Source: Streptomyces gelaticus (GTDB taxonomy: Bacteria; Actinomycetota; Actinomycetes; Streptomycetales; Streptomycetaceae). From it: DNA of 64,000 bases. The translations under genes and the position numbers were made by a program. Below the pieces are notes generated by a model that worked only from the letters and a program-made list of their open reading frames with translations, did no database searches and was not told the DNA's origin. Positions 28,794 through 38,456 of this stretch are shown here, piece after piece (position 1 is the first letter of the stretch; each line of letters starts with the position of its first letter). The stretch covers positions 169,434-233,433 of the forward strand of contig NZ_BMTF01000006.1 in the NCBI RefSeq assembly GCF_014649535.1. Reading direction: 5' to 3'.

Positions 28794-28991
28794 ATGTTCT
28801 GGCCCATGCTCGCCATCGCCCTGGGATTTCTCGGGATCGCCGTGCTCGGCGTGCTGGCCGTCAAGGTCTTCATCGAGGCCCGGCGGCTCGGGCACCAGGT
28901 GACGCGGACCACCCAGCGCATCAACCGTGCCGCGGAGGACCTCGAAAGGGCGGCGACGGACCTTGCCGCGACCGGCGAGGCGCTGCGCTAG
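28794..28991 (+). CDS. Single-span membrane protein, function unknown
   Basis: 65 aa: one membrane helix (LAIALGFLGIAVLGVLAVKVF, about 6-26) followed by an amphipathic helix rich in Arg and Glu (VTRTTQRINRAAEDLERAA). The overall shape resembles short DUF948-type proteins. ATG 28794 has GAGG 8 bases upstream. It is encoded between the CPDC/CPQC protein and tatA. Confidence 0.7.
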   Translation: MFWPMLAIALGFLGIAVLGVLAVKVFIEARRLGHQVTRTTQRINRAAEDLERAATDLAATGEALR

Positions 28992-29203
28992 CAGGGGAGC
29001 GGCCTTTGATTCACCGGTACGGAGGTACGCTGCTGACGTCGGCCCAGGGGGAGGCGCGGGCCGCAAGCGGGAGTATGCACGGGCATTGCCTTGCGTTTAC
29101 CCCTGCGGGTTACGATCGCTGTCAGCGCACAGGTTGGACGTGTGTCCGGCCGAATGGGTAGCGAGCCCGCCCTCCAGTCGCCTCAGTGAGAAGGAAGTCG
29201 CAC

Positions 29204-29497
29204 ATGATCGGCAATCTGAAGCCCCTCGAGATCGTTCTGATCATCGCTGTCATCCTGCTGCTCTTCGGTGCCAAGAAGCTTCCTGACATGGCGCGTTCGC
29301 TCGGCAAGTCGGCCCGCATCCTCAAGAGCGAGGCCAAGGCCATGAAGAAGGACGATGCGGAGCCCGCGGCGCCCACCACGGAGACCGTCGCGGACACCAC
29401 TCCGCCTGCGGCCACCGCGCGCACGATCCAGGCCGCTCCGGGAGACGTCACCAGCTCCCGTCCGGTCAGTGAGGCCAAGCCCACCACCCAGAGCTGA
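29204..29497 (+). CDS. tatA: Twin-arginine translocase subunit TatA
   Basis: 97 aa. One N-terminal membrane helix ([12 protein letters not shown]) followed by the conserved [16 protein letters not shown] amphipathic helix and a disordered Pro/Thr-rich tail. It forms the pore-forming oligomer that moves folded proteins with twin-arginine signals. ATG 29204 follows GAAGGAAG. tatC follows after 49 bases, the standard Tat operon order in actinobacteria; tatB is not here. Confidence 0.96.
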   Translation: MIGNLKPLEIVLIIAVILLLFGAKKLPDMARSLGKSARILKSEAKAMKKDDAEPAAPTTETVADTTPPAATARTIQAAPGDVTSSRPVSEAKPTTQS

Positions 29498-29546
29498 CAG
29501 CTGATCCGCATCACCGGCAGCTGCCGCACGAGACGAGGGAAGTGGG

Positions 29547-30494
29547 TTGCTCAAGTCTGCCCGCAAGCAGGAGAAGGACGACGAGGGGCGCATGCCCCTC
29601 CTCGATCACCTGCGTGAGCTGCGCAACCGGCTGCTGAAGTCGGTTCTGGCGATCGTCGTCGCCGTGATCGTGGCGGCGTTCTTCCAGAAGGAGATCTTCG
29701 AGTTCCTGATGAAGCCGATCCTGGATTCGGTCGGCTGCAGGAACGGTGCCGTGACCATGATCAACGGTCGGCCGTGCGCGGAGATGACCACCAACGGCCT
29801 GCTGTCGCCGTTCACCATCGCACTGAAGGTGTCCCTGATGACGGGCGTGCTGGTGGCCACTCCAGTGTGGCTGTACCAGCTGTGGGGCTTCGTCGCCCCG
29901 GGCCTGCACAAGCACGAGAAGCGCTACTCGATGGCCTTCGTCGCCGCCGGGGTCCCGCTCTTCTTCGCCGGCGCCTACCTCGCGTACGCGATCCTGCCGC
30001 AGACCGCCCAGATCATGCTCGGCTTCACGCCCGACAACGTGAAGAACCTGCTGCCGCTGGACGATTTCCTGGACCTGATCACCCGCATGGTGATCGTCTT
30101 CGGGCTGGCCTTCGAGCTGCCGCTGCTGCTCATCCTGCTCAATATGACCGGCGTCCTGTCCGGTGCCCGCATGCTGCGCTGGTGGCGGGGGATGATCATC
30201 GGCCTCACCGCGTTCGCGGCCATCGCGACACCCGGTGGCGAGCCCATCTCGATGCTGCTGCTGGCCGGTCCGCTGGCCGTGCTGTACTTCATCGCAGTCG
30301 GTTTCTCCCTGCTCAACGACAAGCGCAAGCGGCGTGCCAACCCCGACGCCGAGCTCGACGACGACGAGGCGTCGAAGCTGGACCTCACCCCCGAGGGCAT
30401 CGGAGAGGTCGAATCGGTCTCCCCCAGCAGGGCGTTGCCCACCCAGGCGAACTCGGACCGTGACCGGGCCAACGGTTACGACGACATCACCTGA
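29547..30494 (+). CDS. tatC: Twin-arginine translocase subunit TatC
   Basis: 315 aa, six membrane segments. It has the signature N-terminal stretch MPLLDHLRELRNRLLKS, which binds the twin-arginine signal, and the conserved LWGFVAPGLHKHEKRY loop. The C-terminal cytoplasmic tail of about 60 residues is acidic and longer than in E. coli. The start is TTG at 29547, 4 bases after GAGGGAAG, and no ATG or GTG fits better. It follows tatA and precedes the lipid kinase gene. Confidence 0.95.
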   Translation: MLKSARKQEKDDEGRMPLLDHLRELRNRLLKSVLAIVVAVIVAAFFQKEIFEFLMKPILDSVGCRNGAVTMINGRPCAEMTTNGLLSPFTIALKVSLMTGVLVATPVWLYQLWGFVAPGLHKHEKRYSMAFVAAGVPLFFAGAYLAYAILPQTAQIMLGFTPDNVKNLLPLDDFLDLITRMVIVFGLAFELPLLLILLNMTGVLSGARMLRWWRGMIIGLTAFAAIATPGGEPISMLLLAGPLAVLYFIAVGFSLLNDKRKRRANPDAELDDDEASKLDLTPEGIGEVESVSPSRALPTQANSDRDRANGYDDIT

Positions 30495-30499
30495 CCTTG

Positions 30500-30511
30500 T
30501 AGGGTCCCCGG
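30500..30511 (+). promoter_or_regulatory. Leaderless promoter of the lipid kinase gene
   Basis: TAGGGT at 30500-30505, then CCCCGG, then the GTG start at 30512. There is no ribosome site, and the element begins only 6 bases after the tatC stop. Confidence 0.65.
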
Positions 30512-31420
30512 GTGACCAGCGAGATCACCCTCTTCGTCAATCCCACCGCAGGAAGCGGCCGGGGCGCGCGTGCTGCGCAGCCGGCCGCTTCCGCGTTGCG
30601 GGACGCCGGATTCTCCGTGCGTACGGTGCTCGGTGAGGATGCCGACGACGCCCTGCGGCGGGCCCGTGAGGCCGTTGCCGCCGGGACCGGTGCCCTGATA
30701 GCCGTCGGCGGGGACGGCATGATGTCGCTCGCCCTGCAGGCGGTCGCGGGAACGATGACCCCGCTCGGGGCCGTCGCCGTCGGCACCGGGAACGACTTCG
30801 CCCGCGCGCTCGGGCTGCCGATACGGGACCCGGCCGCCGCCGGACGGCTGGCCGCCGAGGCGCTCAAGGGCGGTGCCGTGCGCGAGATCGACCTGGGCCG
30901 GGTCGGTGAGCGGTGGTTCGGGTCGGTGCTCGCCTCCGGCTTCGACTCCCGGGTCAACGACCGCGGCAACCGGATGCGATGGGTCGGCGGACGGTTCAAG
31001 TACGACCTCGCGATCCTCGCCGAACTCGCCGCGTTCAAGCCCATCCCGTACCGCGTCCGGCTGGACGGCGGACCGGTGCGGGAGATCGAGGCGACGCTCA
31101 TCGCCGTCGGCAACGGGACGACGTACGGCGGCGGCATGCGGATCTGCGCCGACGCCGTCATGGACGACGGGCTCTTCGACGTGACCGTCGTCGGGGACTG
31201 CAGCCGCACCACTCTGCTCAAGGTGTTCCCCCGCGTCTACAAGGGCACGCATCTCGACCATCCCCAGGTCACCGTGCACCGGGTCTCCTCGATCGAGCTG
31301 GCCGCAGCCGGTGTCACCGCGTACGCGGACGGTGAACAACTCGGGGCGCTGCCGCTGACGGCACACTGTGTGCCGGGCGCGGTCAGGGTGCTCGCGCCGG
31401 GCTCTGTCACCGGGATTTAA
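30512..31420 (+). CDS. Diacylglycerol kinase family lipid kinase
   Basis: 302 aa, DAGK catalytic fold. It opens with LFVNPTAGSGRGA (nucleotide-binding) and contains IAVGGDGMMSLALQAV, the GGDG signature, then PLGAVAVGTGNDFARALG. A second domain carries GNGTTYGGGMRICADAVMDDGLFDV. The family phosphorylates diacylglycerol or related lipids such as undecaprenol or sphingoid bases. GTG 30512 is set by the leaderless promoter. The exact substrate is unknown. Confidence 0.88.
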   Translation: MTSEITLFVNPTAGSGRGARAAQPAASALRDAGFSVRTVLGEDADDALRRAREAVAAGTGALIAVGGDGMMSLALQAVAGTMTPLGAVAVGTGNDFARALGLPIRDPAAAGRLAAEALKGGAVREIDLGRVGERWFGSVLASGFDSRVNDRGNRMRWVGGRFKYDLAILAELAAFKPIPYRVRLDGGPVREIEATLIAVGNGTTYGGGMRICADAVMDDGLFDVTVVGDCSRTTLLKVFPRVYKGTHLDHPQVTVHRVSSIELAAAGVTAYADGEQLGALPLTAHCVPGAVRVLAPGSVTGI

Positions 31421-31448
31421 AGATCGCGTCGCTGTCAGAGGCGGCGGG

Positions 31449-31454
31449 TAGGCT
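31449..31454 (+). promoter_or_regulatory. -10 element of the helicase gene
   Basis: TAGGCT with 10 bases to the ATG at 31465. The leader would be only a few bases and lacks a ribosome site, so this is a near-leaderless start. Confidence 0.5.
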
Positions 31455-31464
31455 CATAAGCAAG

Positions 31465-34299
31465 ATGACAGAGGACCTCTCACCAGCTGAGCGATACCAG
31501 GCTTCTCGGATCCGCGCCGCCGAGCAGGCCACCGCACTCGCGCCCTTCCGCGAGCTGTACGAATTCGATCTGGACCCCTATCAGATCGAGGCCTGCGAGG
31601 CCCTGGAAGCCGGCAAGGGGGTGCTCGTCGCGGCCCCGACCGGCTCCGGCAAGACGATCGTCGGCGAATTCGCCGTGCACCTCGCCCTCGAACAGGGCCG
31701 CAAGTGTTTCTACACCACCCCCATCAAGGCCCTCTCCAACCAGAAGTTCACCGATCTGGTCAAGCGTTACGGACCGGAGAAGGTCGGCCTGCTGACCGGC
31801 GACAACAGCGTCAACGCCGATGCCCCGGTGGTCGTGATGACCACAGAGGTGCTGCGGAACATGCTGTACGCGGGCTCGCAGGCGCTGCGGGGCCTCGGCC
31901 ATGTGGTGATGGACGAGGTGCACTACCTCTCCGACCGTTTCCGGGGCGCCGTCTGGGAGGAAGTGATCATTCACCTCCCGGACTCCGTGACCCTGGTGTC
32001 ACTGTCGGCGACCGTGTCCAACGCCGAAGAGTTCGGCGACTGGCTGGACACCGTCCGCGGTGACACCCAGGTGATCGTCTCCGAGCACCGCCCCGTGCCG
32101 CTCTGGCAGCATGTGCTGGCAGGCCGCCGGATGTACGACCTCTTCGAGGAGGAGACCGACCACGGCGGCCGCGGCATCGGACGCCGCGAGGTCAACCCCG
32201 ACCTCGTCCGGCTCGTCCGCATGGAGAACCAGCGCGGGTACAACCCGCGTGAGCGCCGCCGCGGCAAGATGGTCCGCGAGGCCGACCGCGAGCGCGAGCG
32301 GCGCCAGCGCAGCCGGATCTGGACACCGGCGCGGCCCGAGGTCATCGACCGGCTGGACGCCGAAGGACTGCTCCCCGCCATCACGTTCATCTTCAGCCGG
32401 GCCGGCTGCGAGGCCGCCGTGCAGCAGTGTCTGCACGCCGGACTGCGGCTCAACGACGAGGCCAAGCGACGCCTGGTCCGCGAGATCGTCGAGGAGCGGA
32501 CCGCGTCCATTCCTGGCGAGGACCTCCACGTCCTGGGCTACTACGAATGGCTCGAAGGGCTGGAGCGGGGCATCGCCGCGCACCACGCGGGCATGCTGCC
32601 GACCTTCAAGGAAGTCGTCGAGGAGCTTTTCGTACGCGGGCTCGTCAAGGCCGTCTTCGCCACCGAGACCCTCGCCCTCGGTATCAACATGCCCGCACGC
32701 TCGGTGGTGTTGGAGAAGCTCGTCAAGTGGAACGGCGAGCAGCACGCCGACATCACCCCCGGCGAGTACACCCAGCTGACCGGGCGGGCCGGGCGGCGCG
32801 GCATCGACGTCGAGGGCCACGCGGTGGTGCTGTGGCAGCGCGGTATGGATCCGGGGGCGCTGGCCGGACTCGCGGGTACGCGTACGTATCCGCTGCGGTC
32901 CAGCTTCCGGCCCTCCTACAACATGGCCGTCAACCTGGTGCAGCAGTTCGGGCGGCACCGCTCGCGCGAGCTGCTGGAGACCTCCTTCGCGCAGTTCCAG
33001 GCGGACCGTTCGGTGGTCGGCATCTCGCGGCAGGTCCAGAAGAACGAAGAGGGGCTGGAGGGCTACCGGGAGGGCATGACCTGCCACCTCGGTGACTTCG
33101 AGGAGTACGCGCGGCTGCGCCGCGACCTCAAGGACCGGGAGACCGAACTTGCCAAGCGGGGCGCCACCCAGCGGCGGGCCGAGGCCGCGGCGTCCCTGGA
33201 GCGGCTCAAGCCCGGCGACGTCATCCATGTGCCCACCGGAAAGTTCGCCGGACTGGCGCTGGTCCTCGACCCCGGCCTGCCCGCCGGGCGGACCAACGGC
33301 CACGGCCACCGGGGGCTCGAATACCACGACGGGCCGCGGCCGTTGGTGCTCACGGCCGAGCGTCAGGTCAAGCGGCTCGCCTCGATCGACTTCCCGGTTC
33401 CGGTGGAGGCGCTGGAGCGGATGCGGGTGCCGAAGTCGTTCAACCCGCGTTCCCCGCAGTCGCGCCGCGACCTGGCCTCCGCGCTGCGGACCAAGGCCGG
33501 GCACATAGTCCCCGAGCGGCACCGCAAGGGGCGGTCACCCGCGGCCGACGACCGGGAGATCGCCCGCTACCGGGCGGAGCTGCGCGCGCATCCCTGCCAC
33601 GGATGCGCCGAGCGCGAGGACCATGCGCGCTGGGCCGAGCGGTATCACCGCCTGCAGCGCGACACCAGGCAGCTGGAGCGGCGGATCGAGGGGCGGACCA
33701 ACACGATCGCCCGTACCTTCGACCGGATCGTGGCGCTGCTCACCGAGCTCGACTATCTGCGCGGCCATGAGGTCACCGAGCACGGGCGCCGGCTGGCGCG
33801 GCTCTACGGCGAGCTCGATCTGCTGGCGAGCGAGTGCCTGCGGGCGGGTGTGTGGGAGGGGCTGAACCCCGCCGAACTCGCGGCGTGCGTCTCGGCGTTG
33901 GTGTACGAGGCACGGCAGGCCGACGACGCGGTGGCGCCGAAGCTGCCGTCGGGACCCGCGCGGACCGCACTGGGCGAGATGGTCCGGATCTGGGGTCGGC
34001 TCGACGCGCTGGAAGAGGAATTCAAGATCAACCAGGCGGAGGGTGTCGGGCAGCGCGAACCTGATCTCGGCTTCGCCTGGGCGGTCTACATGTGGGCGTC
34101 GGGGCGGACGCTGGACGAGGTGCTGGGCGAGGCGGAGATGCCGGCCGGAGACTTCGTGCGGTGGTGCAAGCAGGTGATCGACGTGCTGGGGCAGATTGCG
34201 GCCGCGGCGCCCCGGGACGGGAGTTCTGTGGCGCGCAGTGCGCACAAGGCGGTGGACGCGGTGTTGCGGGGGGTTGTGGCCTACAGCTCGGTGGGGTGA
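31465..34299 (+). CDS. helY: Ski2-like DExH-box RNA helicase (HelY type)
   Basis: 944-aa superfamily 2 helicase. Motif I APTGSGKT (57-64), motif II DEVH (150-153), motif III SAT, and motif VI TGRAGRRG are visible. These are followed by an rRNA-processing-arch-like region and a C-terminal helical DSHCT domain (about 790-940). The size and order match HelY of mycobacteria and the Ski2/Mtr4 group, which unwind RNA for decay or ribosome maturation. It is the last gene of the block running from pafB. A noncoding stretch of 280 bases follows it. Confidence 0.88.
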   Translation: MTEDLSPAERYQASRIRAAEQATALAPFRELYEFDLDPYQIEACEALEAGKGVLVAAPTGSGKTIVGEFAVHLALEQGRKCFYTTPIKALSNQKFTDLVKRYGPEKVGLLTGDNSVNADAPVVVMTTEVLRNMLYAGSQALRGLGHVVMDEVHYLSDRFRGAVWEEVIIHLPDSVTLVSLSATVSNAEEFGDWLDTVRGDTQVIVSEHRPVPLWQHVLAGRRMYDLFEEETDHGGRGIGRREVNPDLVRLVRMENQRGYNPRERRRGKMVREADRERERRQRSRIWTPARPEVIDRLDAEGLLPAITFIFSRAGCEAAVQQCLHAGLRLNDEAKRRLVREIVEERTASIPGEDLHVLGYYEWLEGLERGIAAHHAGMLPTFKEVVEELFVRGLVKAVFATETLALGINMPARSVVLEKLVKWNGEQHADITPGEYTQLTGRAGRRGIDVEGHAVVLWQRGMDPGALAGLAGTRTYPLRSSFRPSYNMAVNLVQQFGRHRSRELLETSFAQFQADRSVVGISRQVQKNEEGLEGYREGMTCHLGDFEEYARLRRDLKDRETELAKRGATQRRAEAAASLERLKPGDVIHVPTGKFAGLALVLDPGLPAGRTNGHGHRGLEYHDGPRPLVLTAERQVKRLASIDFPVPVEALERMRVPKSFNPRSPQSRRDLASALRTKAGHIVPERHRKGRSPAADDREIARYRAELRAHPCHGCAEREDHARWAERYHRLQRDTRQLERRIEGRTNTIARTFDRIVALLTELDYLRGHEVTEHGRRLARLYGELDLLASECLRAGVWEGLNPAELAACVSALVYEARQADDAVAPKLPSGPARTALGEMVRIWGRLDALEEEFKINQAEGVGQREPDLGFAWAVYMWASGRTLDEVLGEAEMPAGDFVRWCKQVIDVLGQIAAAAPRDGSSVARSAHKAVDAVLRGVVAYSSVG

Positions 34300-34516
34300 G
34301 GTGGCCGCCGCCGCGGAGTGTGGCGGCGGGCTGTTGTGCGGTGGGCTGTTGCGGTGCGCCTGCGGCGGGCTGTCCCCTGCCACCCCTTCCCGTGACCGGG
34401 GCTCTGCCCCGGACCTGCTCCTCGAGCGGCGGAGGGGCCGGACCGCGGTACTTCGGGTACGACGGGGACCATCTGCTGTTCCGGGAGGGCTGACCCATGG
34501 GCCGGAGAACACCGGC

Positions 34517-34551
34517 GCCCGGCCGGTCCGCGCGCAGCGGACCGGCCGGGC
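34517..34551. terminator. Bidirectional terminator between helY and the SPW gene
   Basis: Perfect 14-bp stem GCCCGGCCGGTCCG / CGGACCGGCCGGGC with a 7-base loop, followed on the plus strand by CTTCCCTT. The rest of 34300-34579 is GC-rich sequence with no gene I can support. Confidence 0.7.
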
Positions 34552-34579
34552 CTTCCCTTCCGCCGGGCCCTCCCTTGTC

Positions 34580-35023
34580 TCAGGTCCCGCGCTTGCCGCT
34601 CTTCATGGACACCGCGACGCAGGCCAGCCCCAGCAGCACGGTCAGACCGCCGATGATGACGTTGCTGAGGACGATGCCGAGGCCGGGGCTGCTGCCGACG
34701 ATCCACGTCGAGAGGATCGTCCAGATGCCCATGGCGCAGATGGCCCAGCTCAGGCCGTACATGCGCTCCGGCATGACGGTGAACCCGAGTCCCAGGGCGG
34801 CGATCGCGATACCCATGATCAGGTTGTGCGTCGCGAGTGCGGGCTGACTTGCCGTGAAGTGCAGCACCCACGGCGAGATGGCGCAATAAAGACCGACGAG
34901 GAACACCGGTGCGTCCACCAGGGCCACATCGCGGCCACCGAGCACGCGGGCATAGCGATCGCGCATTTCGGAAACATCCGGGTGACTGGCTATGTCACGG
35001 CCGGTGTGCGAGAGGTTTGACAT
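34580..35023 (-). CDS. SPW-repeat membrane protein
   Basis: 147 aa, four membrane segments in two repeats. Each repeat carries the short motif that names the family (ISPWVL in the first, GLSWAI in the second). The N-terminal 40 residues are cytoplasmic (MSNLSHTGRDIASHPDVSE). ATG 35023 follows GAAGGAG; the open frame continues to 35092 but without a ribosome site. The function of SPW proteins is unknown. The gene stands alone. Confidence 0.8.
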   Translation of the reverse strand: MSNLSHTGRDIASHPDVSEMRDRYARVLGGRDVALVDAPVFLVGLYCAISPWVLHFTASQPALATHNLIMGIAIAALGLGFTVMPERMYGLSWAICAMGIWTILSTWIVGSSPGLGIVLSNVIIGGLTVLLGLACVAVSMKSGKRGT

Positions 35024-35278
35024 GGGGTTCGTCTCCTTCGCTCCTGCAGACCAACCCGCCACTTCTGTGCGATAAGCGGCCTGCAATGTCATTCTGCGCT
35101 TATACCGCCCTTATGTGTAGATTCAGGACCTGCGAAATCTGCGGGAACCGCACATGGCCGCATGGGAAGCGCGCGGGGTGCGCAAAAACCGCGTAACCCC
35201 GCGCCGGTTACGCGGGAACCGCGCGATCCGGGCCACCGCCCAGTCCCTTCGCCGCACTCCGGTTCAGCACCCGCCGGT

Positions 35279-36907
35279 TCAGGGAACGTCGACCACCACC
35301 GAGTGCCAGCCGGTCGCACCACTGGGTACGGTGCCCGCGCGAGCACCGGTCTGGGTGGCGCCGGTTCCGTCGGTGGCGCGGACCTCCAGGGTGTGACGGC
35401 CGGATGTGGCGGCCCATTCCCACACCCACTGGCGCCAGGTGTCCCGGGTGTCCGCGGCGGCCAGCCGCGCGGTGTGCCACTTCCCGCCGTCCACCCGGAC
35501 CTCGACCCGGGAGATGCCGCGGTGCTGGGCCCAGGCCACCCCGGCCACCGGCACGATGCCGGGCTTCGGGGAGGCGAACGGGCGGGGGGTGTCGATCCGC
35601 GACTCGGTCTTGACCGGTGCCTGCTGGGCCCAGCTCCGCCTGACCCAGTAGGCGTCGTAGGCGGCGAAGGTCGTCAGCTCGATGTCCTCGATCCATTTGC
35701 AGGCGGAGACGTATCCGTACAGGCCGGGTACGACCATCCGGACCGGGAAGCCGTGCTCGAAGGGCAGCGGCTCGCCGTTCATGCCGAAGGCGAGCATCGC
35801 GTCGCGCCCGTCCATGACCGCCTCGACCGGTGTGCCGATCGTCATGCCGTCGACGGAACGCGCCACGATCTGGTCGGCGGGGCCGCCCTTCGACGGGGGG
35901 CGCACTCCGGCGTCGCGCAACAGATCGGCCAGCCGTACGCCGAGCCACCGGGCGTTGCCGACCAGGGGCCCGCCGACCTCGTTGGACACGCAGGCCAAGG
36001 TGATGTCGCGTTCGATGACCTCCCTGTGCAGCAGATCGCGGAGACCGATGGTGACGGGCCGCGCCACACCCCTGCCGTGGATCCTCAGCCGCCAGGTGCC
36101 GGCATCGACGCGTGGTACGACCAGAGCCGTGTCCACCCGGTAGAAGTCCTTGTTCGGGGTGATGAAGGGGCTCAGCCCCCGGATCCTCAGATCGGCGCCG
36201 GGCGGACGTGCCGGTGCTGCGGAACGCGGGGCCGGGAGAACCAGGGCGCGACGTGAGGCGGAGGCTCCGGCCTGGACGGAGGAGGTGAGCCGCCGGCCCA
36301 GGAGTCCCGCGCCGGCGGAGGCCGCCGTCGTGGCGGTGGCCGCGACCACGAAGCCGCGCCGGTCGAAGCCGCCGTCCGCACCTTTGTCCCGCTCCACGGC
36401 CGAGGCAGCGGGACGAGGCCCTGGTACGAGTCGTCCGACCAGGAGATACAGCACCGCGACGCCCACCGCGGCACCCACCACCGAGGGCAGCGCGTCGGCC
36501 GGCACACCCTCCGGACGCCCTGCCGCCGCCACGGCCCCGACCAGGCCGAGGACCAGGACGGCGGCCGAACCCATCCGTCGGTGCCGCAGCGCCAGGACCC
36601 CGATCGCCATGGCGAGGAACGCCAGGAGGACCAGGATCCCGAGCTGGAGCACCAGCTTGTCGGCGGTGCCGAAGTTCCGTACGGCGAAGTCCCGCACGGC
36701 CGGGGGAGTGCGGTCGATCACCGCACTGCCCACCGCCGTGACCGGGCCCGCCTCGGGACGTACGAGAGCCGCGGCCAACTCGGCGACCGCCAAGGCGCAG
36801 AACCCGGCGATCAGACCGCTGAGCGCGGCGAGGGCAGTGCGCGTCCCGCCCGGTCGCCGGGGCCGGGCCGCCCCGGTCCGCTGTGCATCGTCTCGATCTC
36901 CACTCAC
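35279..36907 (-). CDS. Membrane-anchored molybdopterin oxidoreductase, sulfite-oxidase type
   Basis: 542 aa. The N-terminal third has four to five membrane segments and a twin-arginine-like DRRGFVVAAT sequence before a hydrophobic stretch (about 180-200). The catalytic part follows, with the conserved Moco-ligating Cys in DITLACVSNEVGG and a C-terminal Ig-like dimerisation domain (about 430-540). It resembles YedY/sulfite-oxidase family enzymes; the substrate is unknown. GTG 36907 is the natural start, although its ribosome site is weak. It lies 58 bases downstream of the photolyase gene on the same strand, so both could share a transcript started by the ECF sigma gene. Confidence 0.87.
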   Translation of the reverse strand: MSGDRDDAQRTGAARPRRPGGTRTALAALSGLIAGFCALAVAELAAALVRPEAGPVTAVGSAVIDRTPPAVRDFAVRNFGTADKLVLQLGILVLLAFLAMAIGVLALRHRRMGSAAVLVLGLVGAVAAAGRPEGVPADALPSVVGAAVGVAVLYLLVGRLVPGPRPAASAVERDKGADGGFDRRGFVVAATATTAASAGAGLLGRRLTSSVQAGASASRRALVLPAPRSAAPARPPGADLRIRGLSPFITPNKDFYRVDTALVVPRVDAGTWRLRIHGRGVARPVTIGLRDLLHREVIERDITLACVSNEVGGPLVGNARWLGVRLADLLRDAGVRPPSKGGPADQIVARSVDGMTIGTPVEAVMDGRDAMLAFGMNGEPLPFEHGFPVRMVVPGLYGYVSACKWIEDIELTTFAAYDAYWVRRSWAQQAPVKTESRIDTPRPFASPKPGIVPVAGVAWAQHRGISRVEVRVDGGKWHTARLAAADTRDTWRQWVWEWAATSGRHTLEVRATDGTGATQTGARAGTVPSGATGWHSVVVDVP

Positions 36908-36965
36908 GACCGGGATTCGTCGCCCCGTGCCGGGCGGATTGGTCCCTCACCCGATCGGATGCGGG

Positions 36966-38330
36966 TCAGTCCAGGCCGCGCGCCCTTTCGAACCGGGCCC
37001 GTGCCTCCGCCAGGCCGACGAGCGGGTCCGGGTAGTCGATCGCGGCCCGGCGTGGCCCGGTGAGTTTCCACGGCTCATGGATCTCGCCGTCCGCCAGTTC
37101 CGCGAGCTCCGGCACCCAGCGGCGCACGTAGGTGCCGTGCGGATCGAACCGCTTGCCCTGGACCACCGGGTTCAGGAGCCGGTTGGGGCGGGTGTCGGTG
37201 CCGGTGCCCGCCATCCACTGCCAGTTGAGCTGATTGTTCGCCAGGTCGCCGTCGACCAGCAGGTCCAGGAAGTGCCGGGCACCCACCCGCCAGTCCGTGT
37301 ACAGCGTCTTGGTGAGGAAACAGGCCACGAGCATCCGGCCCCGGTTGGGCATCCAGCCCTCGTACGCCAGCTGTCGCATCGCCGCGTCGACGAGCGGAAA
37401 GCCGGTGCGCCCCGCGCGCCAGGCCGCGATCTCGTCCTCGTCGGACCGCCAGCGGTCGTGCCGGGTGCGGTAGTCCTCCCGGGCGGCATCCGGCCGTGCG
37501 GCGAGCACCTGGTGGTGGAAGTCCCGCCACGCCAACTGCCGCACGAACGCGTCGGCGCCCGGCCCGCCCCGTTGCCTCGCCCGGTTGATCACCTCGGCCG
37601 CCGAGAGGCAGCCGAAATGGAGGTGGGGGGAGAGCCTGGACGTCGCGTCACCGGCCAGATCGTCGTGACCGTCCCCGTAGTCGGCCAGCGGGCCGCGCAG
37701 CCAGGACGACAGCAGCCCCCGTCCGGCCGACTCGCCGCCGTCGGCGAGCCCGGGGGAGACGCCGGCCACCTCAGCCCGCTTCGGCAACGGCTCCGACTCC
37801 ACTCCGTCCGGCAGCCGCACCGCGCGTGGCGCGGCCAGTGTTCCCCGTACTCCTACCTCTTCCCAACGGCGCAGGTACGGCGTGAACACCGCGTAGTGGT
37901 CACGGCCCGCCGGGGTGATCCGGCCCGGGGCGACCGCGGTGACGACCGCGTCGTGGACGTGCAGGGTGCAGCCGGCCGCCGCCAGAGCCGTACGGAGCCC
38001 GTTCTCGCGGTGCGTCGCGTACCCGCTCACCCCGCTGCCGATGTGCAGACTCCGCGCACCGGTCGCCACGGCCACGGCACGGGCGACGGCCACCACGTCG
38101 CCCTCCCGCACGACGAGCCGTCCGCCGCGGCGGCGCAGTCCCGCGTCGAGGTCGGCGAGGCAGTCGGCCAGGAACGCCCGCCGGTTCGGCGCGTCGAAGC
38201 CGGTCCGGCGGATGCCCCGGTCCCGCACGAACAGCGGAATGACGGCATCCGCGTCCCGCACCGCGGCGCGCAGCACCGGGTTGTCGTGCACCCGCAGGTC
38301 CGAGGTGAACAGTGCGACGGAGACAGCCAT
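36966..38330 (-). CDS. phrB: Deoxyribodipyrimidine photolyase
   Basis: 454 aa, DNA photolyase/cryptochrome family; splits cyclobutane pyrimidine dimers using blue light. The N-terminal antenna-binding Rossmann domain (about 1-130, VALFTSDLRVHDNPVL) is followed by the helical FAD domain with SRLSPHLHFGCLS, QLAWRDFHHQVL, the conserved WRAGRTGFPLVDAAMRQL, and the Trp/Asn-rich NQLNWQWMAG stretch. ATG 38330 follows GGAAGGG. It lies downstream of the ECF sigma gene, which may regulate it; in some streptomycetes photolyase is light-induced through an ECF sigma factor. Confidence 0.93.
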   Translation of the reverse strand: MAVSVALFTSDLRVHDNPVLRAAVRDADAVIPLFVRDRGIRRTGFDAPNRRAFLADCLADLDAGLRRRGGRLVVREGDVVAVARAVAVATGARSLHIGSGVSGYATHRENGLRTALAAAGCTLHVHDAVVTAVAPGRITPAGRDHYAVFTPYLRRWEEVGVRGTLAAPRAVRLPDGVESEPLPKRAEVAGVSPGLADGGESAGRGLLSSWLRGPLADYGDGHDDLAGDATSRLSPHLHFGCLSAAEVINRARQRGGPGADAFVRQLAWRDFHHQVLAARPDAAREDYRTRHDRWRSDEDEIAAWRAGRTGFPLVDAAMRQLAYEGWMPNRGRMLVACFLTKTLYTDWRVGARHFLDLLVDGDLANNQLNWQWMAGTGTDTRPNRLLNPVVQGKRFDPHGTYVRRWVPELAELADGEIHEPWKLTGPRRAAIDYPDPLVGLAEARARFERARGLD

Positions 38331-38456
38331 GGCGGTGTGCCCTTCCCGGTGTCGGTCGTGCCGTCGCCGTGCGACGGGTCGTCACGGCGCGGTACGGCGA
38401 GTGCGGTGCCGGACGGGTCCGCCCGGCGGCGCGGCCGGAGCGTTCGCCGGCGTCGC

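Noticed and set aside
34300..34500. Short plus-strand frame ending in a plausible C-terminus (YFGYDGDHLLFREG) after helY
   Set aside because: Upstream codons are out of frame with helY, lack a ribosome site and are low complexity.
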